Shown here: positions 57,169 through 64,000 of the stretch, one piece after another
Numbering within the stretch: the first letter of the stretch is position 1
Layout of the letters: each line of letters opens with the position of its first letter
The notes under the pieces: model-generated
What the model saw: the letters and a program-made list of their open reading frames with translations, nothing else
Told to the model about the DNA's origin: nothing
The model's database searches: none
Source of the DNA: Gemmatimonadaceae bacterium
GTDB taxonomy: Bacteria > Gemmatimonadota > Gemmatimonadetes > Gemmatimonadales > Gemmatimonadaceae
Direction: 5' to 3'
Assembly (NCBI GenBank): GCA_025358925.1
Contig: JANYHT010000065.1
Coordinates: 1 to 64,000 of the forward strand
DNA length: 64,000 nt
Position numbers and translations under genes: made by a program

Positions 57169-57716
57169 GTGTCGTGCCCGGTCTGCCGTTTGATGGACAC
57201 TTGGTGCTGATCGGACTCCCGGGCGCCGGTAAGTCAACCATCGGTCGCGCGGTGGCTAATCGACTGCATCGCTCCTTTCTTGACTTCGACGTAGAGATCG
57301 AGCGTCGCACGGGTTTGACCGTCGCGCAATTGTTCGCGCAGAAGGGCGAACAAACTTTTCGACAAATGGAAGTCGAACTCACGTACGAGCTCGCGTCGGC
57401 GCCGCCAATGGTGGTGGCGCCCGGAGGTGGTTGGGTGACGAATCAAGGCGTCATGGCACTTCTGAGGCCCCGCGCGCGTATCATCCACCTTCGCGTTTCC
57501 CCGGAAGAAGCCCTGCGGCGTCTCTCACGGTCTCGGGTCGTCCGACCACTGCTTCTCGTGCCCAATCCGATAGCGGTCATGAATAATTTATGGAGCAGCC
57601 GAGCTGAGCTGTACGGGCAGGCCGACATCGAAATTAGCGTGGAAGTGCATGATTCGCAAAGAGTTATCGACGCAGTGCTAGCGCTTGCCATCGACTTGAC
57701 CTCAGGACTAGGTTAG
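57165..57716 (+). CDS. aroK: Shikimate kinase
   Basis: VLIGLPGAGKSTIGRAVANRLHRSFLDFDVEIERRTG; overlaps the aroC stop. Confidence 0.92.
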   Translation: MSVVPGLPFDGHLVLIGLPGAGKSTIGRAVANRLHRSFLDFDVEIERRTGLTVAQLFAQKGEQTFRQMEVELTYELASAPPMVVAPGGGWVTNQGVMALLRPRARIIHLRVSPEEALRRLSRSRVVRPLLLVPNPIAVMNNLWSSRAELYGQADIEISVEVHDSQRVIDAVLALAIDLTSGLG

Positions 57717-57719
57717 GCA

Positions 57720-58148
57720 ATGGACGAGCGATGGACGCCGGTTGTGGAAGAGCTCCGTGAACGTTTCGAGGCCGACACCGATGTGGTGGAGGTCGAAGCC
57801 TATTTGTCGTCGCAAGGGTATGACCGGCGACAGATTGGTGAGATTCTTTCCCTTCTTTATAGCGATAGTGCACCAGCGCCACTGTGGGATGGTGCGGTAA
57901 TTTCGCGCGATGCGCCTTTGCGAGTGCAGGGGCCGCATGAACGCGGTCGATTCACTGCCGAGGCTTGGGGATACCTGGTCATGCTAGGGGGATCCGGCGC
58001 GGTGAATCTCAACGATTTTGAGCAGTTAGTCGAGCGGGCGTTGGTGCATGTAGATGGTCGTATCGGGCTGCCGGAAATCCGCGCAATCGCGGAAGACAGT
58101 GGCTTCGACGACATCAGCACGAACGGCGACCGATCGCAGGTACACTGA
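57720..58148 (+). CDS. smg: DUF494/Smg family protein
   Basis: FTAEAWGYLVMLGGSGAVNLNDFEQLVERAL; position upstream of topA as in other bacteria. Confidence 0.65.
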   Translation: MDERWTPVVEELRERFEADTDVVEVEAYLSSQGYDRRQIGEILSLLYSDSAPAPLWDGAVISRDAPLRVQGPHERGRFTAEAWGYLVMLGGSGAVNLNDFEQLVERALVHVDGRIGLPEIRAIAEDSGFDDISTNGDRSQVH

Positions 58149-58152
58149 ACTG

Positions 58153-60756
58153 ATGACCATACTGAAGGACTCGATCGTCGCCGCGACGCCTGTCAGCGCG
58201 GCAAAAAAAACTGCGAAGAAGGCGACGAAGTCGACCGCAAAGACAAGCAAGCCACCTGCCAAGGTCGCCAAGACGTCTACGAGTGTCGCTCCCAAGTCGC
58301 CAGCGCGCAGCGCGTCCAAGTCCGCCAAAAAAACGGGTGCCAAGTCTGCCGCCAAAAAGGCTGCAGCCAAAAAAGCGACGAGTGCTCGAGCGCGTTCTCG
58401 CGCCGCCGCTGCTGAAGCCGAGCGTGACGACGAAGAGCCTCCACCAGTGGGTGGTACGTCACTTGTCATCGTAGAATCGCCAACGAAAGCCAAGAACATT
58501 GGTAAGTATCTCGGTCGTGGTTACACGGTAAAGGCAACGGTCGGACATGTTCGCGATTTGCCGGCCAAGAAGCTCGGCATCGATATCGAACACGGTTTCG
58601 CGCCGGAATACGTCACGATCGAGGGCAAAGAGGATATGCTCGCTGATCTCAAACGTCTGGCCAAAGGCGCGCGCGAAATCTTCATAGCGACCGACGATGA
58701 CCGCGAAGGAGAAGCGATCGGTTGGCACGTTGAGCAGTACTTCACGCAACCCAAACGGCACGCGGTATCCGCGCCGATTCGTCGCGTGCTATTCCACGAA
58801 ATCACGAAAGAAAAAGTCAAGGCTGCCATCGCGAACCCGCGCGATATCGACGTGCACAAAGTCGAGGCGCAGCAAGCGCGTCGTGTGCTCGACCGCTTGG
58901 TGGGCTACAAGGCCAGTCCGATTCTCTGGAAGACTGTAAAAAAAGGGCTGTCCGCAGGGCGCGTGCAAACGGTGGCGCTCCGCATCATCGTTGAGCGTGA
59001 ACGTGAAATTCGCGCGTTCAACCCGGTCGAGTACTGGTCGGTTTCGGCCGATCTACAAAAGGGCGCTCAAGCGTTTGTCGCCAAGTTGCATCAAGTCGAC
59101 GGAAAGAAACCGGAAATTCACAACAGTGATGAAGCCGGTGCCATTCTCGACTCGCTCAACGGGATCAAAGAATTCAAGGTTACCGAAGTCAAGCGTCGCG
59201 AAAAACGAAAAAATCCTGCCGCACCATTTACAACGAGTACGCTGCAGCAAGAAGCAGCGAAGAAGTTGGGCTTCGGATCGAAGCGTACGATGCGTCTCGC
59301 GCAGGATTTGTACGAAGGCATCGACGTCGGGGAAGAAGATGGTGCGGTTGGTCTCATCACATACATGCGTACCGACTCCACACGTGTGTCCGAAGAGTCA
59401 GCCCTCGCCGCGCGCGAAGCACTGCGCGTCGACCCGTCGCTCACTGAGGCGCATCTCGCACCAGCGCCGCAGCTGTATCCCAGTGCCAAGTCCAACGCGC
59501 AAGACGCGCATGAAGGCGTGCGTCCGACAGATCCGGCGCGTCGCCCGGATCGTGTGCAGAAGTATCTCACGGCCGATCAGTTCAAACTCTATCAACTGAT
59601 CTGGCAGCGCTTCATGGCGTCGCAGATGTCGCCCGCGGTGTTTGACACCACGACGGTGGACTTCGACATCGCGGCGAAGCAACGGCAATTCTTGTTTCGC
59701 GCCACTGGCTCGGTCATCAAGTTCACAGGTTTCCTTGCGCTGTACCGCGAAGCACGCGAAGAAGGTGACAGCAAAGCGCTCGAAGACGAGCAGGCGCTGC
59801 CCATGCTCGAGCTCAACGAAAACGTGCCCGTGAAGGCCATCACGCCCAAACAACACTTTACCGAACCACCGCCGCGGTTCTCTGAAGCGTCGTTAGTGAA
59901 GGAACTCGAACGGTTAGGCATTGGCCGTCCGTCTACGTACGCGTCCATTATTTCCGTGCTCGCCGATCGACGCTACGTTGAACTCACGCAACGGCGCTTC
60001 TTCCCCACGCAACTCGGCGAAACCGTCGAGAAAGTCATGGTGAAGAAATTTCCAGATGTGTTCAACGTACGCTTCACCGCGCAGATGGAAGAAGAGCTCG
60101 ACAAAATTGCGGACGGATCCATCGAATGGACGCACGCGCTCGGGGATTTTTGGACACCATTTCAAGCGACGCTGAACGACAACGATCTCGATGCGTTGAT
60201 TGGCGAAGCGTACGACCTATCGGCACTCGAAACCGAACGCTGTCCCGACTGCGGCGGTAAGCTTGTCGCGAAGGGCGGATTTTTTGGACCGTTTGTCGCG
60301 TGCGAGAATCACCCGAAAGTGTGCAAGTACACGCGGCCGATCAAAGGCGAAAAGAAGCCGGCCGAACTCACCGCATTCCTCTGCCAAGAGTGCGGCGCGC
60401 CAATGGTCGTGCGTCACGGTCGTTCCGGAGATTTCTTGGGCTGCAGCCGCTTTCCCAAGTGTCGCGGCACGCGCTCCATGCCCACCGGTGTAAAGTGCCC
60501 GAAAGACGGTGGAGAAATCGCCGAACGTCGCAGCAAGAAGCGCGGAAAAGCGTTTTACGGCTGCGAGAATTATCCCAATTGCGACTTCGTCGTATGGGAT
60601 AAGCCGGTGGCGGAAGTATGTCCGGATTGTGGGTACGTTGGCGCTGAGATGAAGAGCAACAAAACACGCGGCTCGTATCGGAAGTGCCTTAAGTGCAGCA
60701 ACGAGTGGGATGTTGCCGCGCCTGAGGAGGCGGAGGAAGTCGCGGAAGTCGCATGA
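58153..60756 (+). CDS. topA: DNA topoisomerase I with Lys/Ala-rich N-terminal extension
   Basis: TOPRIM SLVIVESPTKAKNIGKYLG; LITYMRTDSTRVS active site; C-terminal zinc ribbons. Confidence 0.97.
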   Translation: MTILKDSIVAATPVSAAKKTAKKATKSTAKTSKPPAKVAKTSTSVAPKSPARSASKSAKKTGAKSAAKKAAAKKATSARARSRAAAAEAERDDEEPPPVGGTSLVIVESPTKAKNIGKYLGRGYTVKATVGHVRDLPAKKLGIDIEHGFAPEYVTIEGKEDMLADLKRLAKGAREIFIATDDDREGEAIGWHVEQYFTQPKRHAVSAPIRRVLFHEITKEKVKAAIANPRDIDVHKVEAQQARRVLDRLVGYKASPILWKTVKKGLSAGRVQTVALRIIVEREREIRAFNPVEYWSVSADLQKGAQAFVAKLHQVDGKKPEIHNSDEAGAILDSLNGIKEFKVTEVKRREKRKNPAAPFTTSTLQQEAAKKLGFGSKRTMRLAQDLYEGIDVGEEDGAVGLITYMRTDSTRVSEESALAAREALRVDPSLTEAHLAPAPQLYPSAKSNAQDAHEGVRPTDPARRPDRVQKYLTADQFKLYQLIWQRFMASQMSPAVFDTTTVDFDIAAKQRQFLFRATGSVIKFTGFLALYREAREEGDSKALEDEQALPMLELNENVPVKAITPKQHFTEPPPRFSEASLVKELERLGIGRPSTYASIISVLADRRYVELTQRRFFPTQLGETVEKVMVKKFPDVFNVRFTAQMEEELDKIADGSIEWTHALGDFWTPFQATLNDNDLDALIGEAYDLSALETERCPDCGGKLVAKGGFFGPFVACENHPKVCKYTRPIKGEKKPAELTAFLCQECGAPMVVRHGRSGDFLGCSRFPKCRGTRSMPTGVKCPKDGGEIAERRSKKRGKAFYGCENYPNCDFVVWDKPVAEVCPDCGYVGAEMKSNKTRGSYRKCLKCSNEWDVAAPEEAEEVAEVA

Positions 60757-62117
60757 CCGCCACAGGCCCAATTCACGTAGTAGGCGGCGGACTCGCGGGT
60801 AGCGAAGCCGCGTGGCAGTTGGCCGAGCGTGGCCACGACGTAGTGCTTCACGAAATGCGTCCGATGCGCGGAACGGCGGCCCATCGTACCGAGAAGCTCG
60901 GTGAGTTGGTATGCTCGAACACGTTTAAAAGCACCGAGTCAACCAACGCGCATGGCTTGCTCAAAGCCGAAATGCGGTTGCTTGGTTCGCTCATTCTTGA
61001 ATGCGCCGACGAGTCGCGCGTACCCGGCGGTACAGCGCTCGCTGTGGATCGTGAAATTTTCTCGCAGCATGTGCATGATCGTATTCACGCACATCCGCGC
61101 ATCACGGTGTCGCGCGATGAAGTGAGTGACATTCCATCGCCCGGAATCATTGCGACCGGTCCGCTTACATCGGACGCACTGGCCACCGCAATTCGCGCGC
61201 GCCTCGGCGTCGAGTCACTGGCGTTCTACGACGCGATTGCGCCCGTCGTCTCAATCGATTCGATCAATCCCGACATCGCCTTTCGTGCGTCGCGATGGGG
61301 CAAAGAAACAATGGAGTCGGCGGGAGAAGAGGGCGCATATCTCAATTGCCCTTTTACGCGTGACGAGTACGAAGCATTTCTCGATGCGCTCACCACGGCC
61401 GATCAGTTTACCGCACACGAATTTGATGCGGTGCCGTACTTCGAAGGTTGCATGCCGGTCGAGGAAACAGCGCGACGCGGACGTGAGTCGCTGCGCTTCG
61501 GTCCGATGAAACCCATCGGCTTGCGTGATCCGCGCACGGGCAACAAACCGTGGGCCGTTGCGCAATTGCGCATGGAAGATCGTGCGGGGCGCATGTGGAA
61601 TCTTGTTGGGTTTCAAACACGTCTGCGCATTCCAGAACAACAGCGTGTCTTTCGCATGATTCCAGCACTCGCTGACGCAGAGTTTTTGCGCTTCGGGTCT
61701 ATACACCGCAATTCGTACATCAATGCACCGGCGACGCTGACGCCGCACCTCTCGCTGCGCGACGCACCGACCACGTTGTTCGCTGGTCAAATTACAGGCG
61801 TTGAGGGATATACTGAAAGCACAGCCACCGGTATTCTCGCGGGCATCAACCTGTCGCGCATGCTCAGCGGCGAAGATCCCATCGTCCCACCACCCACCAC
61901 GATGCTCGGCGCACTCTATCGATATTTGCGTGAGGCGGACCCGCGTCATTTCCAGCCGATGAACGCCAACTTTGGTTTGCTTGACGATCTCGTTGGCGCC
62001 TCACGCGAAGTGTTGCGCGACAAGCTGGTGAAGCGACAGCATTTCGCGGCGCGTGGACTGGTCGATCTCGCGGCGTGGCGCGATGCGGTTGGTGCGACAC
62101 CGTTGGCGACGCGGTAG
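60753..62117 (+). CDS. trmFO: Methylenetetrahydrofolate-tRNA-(uracil-5-)-methyltransferase TrmFO
   Basis: HVVGGGLAGSEAAWQLAERGHDVVLHEMRPMR; LVCSNTFKS; GLRDPRTGNKPWAVAQLR. Confidence 0.96.
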   Translation: MTATGPIHVVGGGLAGSEAAWQLAERGHDVVLHEMRPMRGTAAHRTEKLGELVCSNTFKSTESTNAHGLLKAEMRLLGSLILECADESRVPGGTALAVDREIFSQHVHDRIHAHPRITVSRDEVSDIPSPGIIATGPLTSDALATAIRARLGVESLAFYDAIAPVVSIDSINPDIAFRASRWGKETMESAGEEGAYLNCPFTRDEYEAFLDALTTADQFTAHEFDAVPYFEGCMPVEETARRGRESLRFGPMKPIGLRDPRTGNKPWAVAQLRMEDRAGRMWNLVGFQTRLRIPEQQRVFRMIPALADAEFLRFGSIHRNSYINAPATLTPHLSLRDAPTTLFAGQITGVEGYTESTATGILAGINLSRMLSGEDPIVPPPTTMLGALYRYLREADPRHFQPMNANFGLLDDLVGASREVLRDKLVKRQHFAARGLVDLAAWRDAVGATPLATR

Positions 62118-62121
62118 AAAG

Positions 62122-63084
62122 GTGAGTGAAACGTCCGAATCTGTAGCGGCGCCGCTGCCAGCAGAAATCGACGAGTTCCTCGTGCATTTAGAGAAAGAGC
62201 GCGACCTTTCCGCCAACACCCTGTCGGCGTACACGCGCGACTTACGCGAATTCTCGACCTGGCTCGCTGTCGCGCACGGTATCAACGGGTGGAATTGGAA
62301 CACACTGGGCCGCACAGAAATTCGCGGGTTCATGGCCTATCTCACGCGACGTGGCCTCGCTAAACGGTCCATTGCTCGCGCGCTTTCGGCCATTCGCAGT
62401 TTTTATCGCTGGATGCATCGCGACGAACGCGTAGACGTCAATCCGGCGCGTGCTGTTGGGTCGCCGCGTTTACCGCGCACACTGCCGTCGTATCTCGATC
62501 AGCATCAGGCCGAGACGTTGATGGAGTTCGCAATAACGCGATCGCATTCAGGTGAATTTACGGATGTTCGCAATCTGGCCATCATTGAGCTGCTGTATTC
62601 GTGCGGCCTGCGGTTGTCCGAGTTGCGCGGTGTCGATCTGAGCGATCTCGATTTAGTCTCGCAACAAGTGAAAGTGCGTGGCAAGGGGCGGAAGGAACGC
62701 ATTGTGCCCGTGGGTGATCATGCGCAGCGCGCGCTTCGGAATTACCTCGTCAAGCGCGACGCACTGCTTGGCAAAGTCGGCACAAACCCCACCACAAAAC
62801 TCTCGCGCGGCGCGGTGTTTTTAAGCGAACGCGGATCGCGCATGAGCGCGCGCGCAGTGCAACACGCGGTTGTTGGGTTGCTCTCGGCGGTGGATGAAGG
62901 CGCAGGGCTCAGCACGCATTCAATGCGACATACATTTGCGACGCACATGGTAGATGGCGGTGCGGATTTACGCGCGGTGCAGGAGCTGTTGGGGCACGCG
63001 AGCATCAGCACAACGCAGATTTATACGCACACCAGTGTCGAGCGATTGAAAAAAGTGTATCGGCAGGCGCACCCACGCGCGTAG
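62122..63084 (+). CDS. xerC: Tyrosine recombinase XerC/XerD (GTG start)
   Basis: [49 protein letters not shown] catalytic motifs. Confidence 0.93.
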   Translation: MSETSESVAAPLPAEIDEFLVHLEKERDLSANTLSAYTRDLREFSTWLAVAHGINGWNWNTLGRTEIRGFMAYLTRRGLAKRSIARALSAIRSFYRWMHRDERVDVNPARAVGSPRLPRTLPSYLDQHQAETLMEFAITRSHSGEFTDVRNLAIIELLYSCGLRLSELRGVDLSDLDLVSQQVKVRGKGRKERIVPVGDHAQRALRNYLVKRDALLGKVGTNPTTKLSRGAVFLSERGSRMSARAVQHAVVGLLSAVDEGAGLSTHSMRHTFATHMVDGGADLRAVQELLGHASISTTQIYTHTSVERLKKVYRQAHPRA

Positions 63085-63143
63085 TGTCCGACTGCCACAA
63101 AAGACCGATGACCGCATCACCGTCTGATTCGCTATACTTCCGC

Positions 63144-63689
63144 ATGGCTCTCCCCCAGATGCGCGCGACCACGATCCTCGCCGTTCGGCGCGACGGCAAA
63201 ATTGCAATCGGTGGTGACGGACAGGTCTCCGTCGGCGACACCATCGCCAAATCCAAAGCCATAAAAGTACGGCCACTCAAAGGCGGACGCGTACTCGCAG
63301 GCTTCGCGGGCTCGGCCGCCGATGCGATCACGCTCTTCGAAAAATTCGAAGAAAAGTTGGATCGTTATCCTGGCAATCTTCCAAAAGCCGCCGTCGAGCT
63401 GGCCAAGGAATGGCGCAGCGATCGCGTCTTACGCCGACTAGAGGCCATGCTCATCGTCGCTGATGCTGATCACGGTTTCATGATCTCCGGGAACGGCGAA
63501 CTGATCGAGCCGGATGACGGCGTCCTCGCCATCGGCTCAGGCGGTGCGTACGCGCAAGCCGCAGCGCGCGCGCTCTTGCGCGAGACCACACTGTTACCGC
63601 GCGATATCGTACTCAAAGCACTCACCATCGCCGGCGAAATCTGCATTTACACGAACACCAATATCACCGTGCTCGAACCAACAGCGTAA
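63144..63689 (+). CDS. hslV: ATP-dependent protease subunit HslV
   Basis: [52 protein letters not shown]. Confidence 0.96.
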   Translation: MALPQMRATTILAVRRDGKIAIGGDGQVSVGDTIAKSKAIKVRPLKGGRVLAGFAGSAADAITLFEKFEEKLDRYPGNLPKAAVELAKEWRSDRVLRRLEAMLIVADADHGFMISGNGELIEPDDGVLAIGSGGAYAQAAARALLRETTLLPRDIVLKALTIAGEICIYTNTNITVLEPTA

Positions 63690-63711
63690 CTGCGCGACGT
63701 ACACAAACGAG

Positions 63712-63745
63712 AATCCCGGAGCGACGTTGAAGTCACTCCGGGATT
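63712..63745. terminator. Hairpin between hslV and the convergent LEA-like gene
   Basis: AATCCCGGAGCGAC-GTTGAA-GTCACTCCGGGATT, 14-bp stem with one G-U. Confidence 0.75.
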
Positions 63746-63764
63746 GTCGTATTACAGAAGCAAA

Positions 63765-64000
63765 CTACGGCTTCTTGATTTCCTTCTTCGCTTCCTTGGC
63801 CTTGTCGCTGACCTTGTCCATTGCCTTAGTGGCAGCACCCTTCGCGCTGTCCATCATTGCGCCGGCTTTGTTCTTCGCGCTGTCAACTGCCGACATCGCT
63901 GCGCCCTTCGCGCTGTCAACCGTTGCGCCAGCGGCAGCCTTCACGCTGTCCGTCGACTTGACGGCCGCATTGGCGGTGCTGTCCATCATCGCCTTGGCAG
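63765..64000 (-). CDS. Ala/Lys-rich repetitive amphipathic (LEA-like) protein, 5' end beyond window
   Basis: Repeated DSAKGAA / DSAKNKAGAMMDSAKGAATKAMDKVSDKAKEAKKEIKKP; frame stays open to the window edge. Confidence 0.7.
   Translation of the reverse strand, partial: AKAMMDSTANAAVKSTDSVKAAAGATVDSAKGAAMSAVDSAKNKAGAMMDSAKGAATKAMDKVSDKAKEAKKEIKKP

Noticed and set aside
62122-63084. XerC-like recombinase as a mobile-element integrase
   Set aside because: It sits in the conserved topA-trmFO-xerC-hslV housekeeping order with no flanking attachment repeats.

Overview
This is a 64 kb GC-rich bacterial chromosomal window, probably from a Gemmatimonadota-type organism. That taxonomy is inferred from protein style only and was not searched. 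It is densely packed with housekeeping and accessory genes. From left to right it carries: an amidase (5'-truncated); a 3-hydroxyisobutyrate-dehydrogenase-like oxidoreductase; a catalase divergent from oxyR; a tripartite heavy-metal RND efflux operon; argJ; an M1 peptidase; a TonB-dependent receptor; sppA; an acyl-CoA dehydrogenase; a GGDEF protein; a PEP-CTERM protein; dinB; a D-threonine-aldolase-like enzyme; RidA; an esterase; an overlapping operon of CPXCG, CHAD-CYTH, EAL/HDOD, a hypothetical protein and an S4/Hsp15-like protein, next to an OmpR-type regulator with a degenerate receiver; a CNNM/HlyC, methyltransferase, ArfB and SulP operon; a large type IV pilus locus (pilS, pilR, three pilins, a histidine kinase, minor pilins, pilMNOPQ); aroC, aroK, smg, topA, trmFO, xerC and hslV; and a truncated LEA-like repeat protein. 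The strongest unusual observations are: (i) telomere-like TTAGGGA heptamer arrays at four loci in the first 19 kb, which supply or directly abut the stop codons of flanking genes and could form hairpins and G-quadruplexes; (ii) well-spaced sigma-54 -24/-12 promoters in front of two near-identical tandem pilins next to pilS/pilR; (iii) an OmpR-type regulator that has lost three conserved receiver residues; (iv) an H-type pseudoknot-like arrangement between a GGDEF gene and a PEP-CTERM gene. No tRNA, rRNA, CRISPR array or intact transposon was identified.
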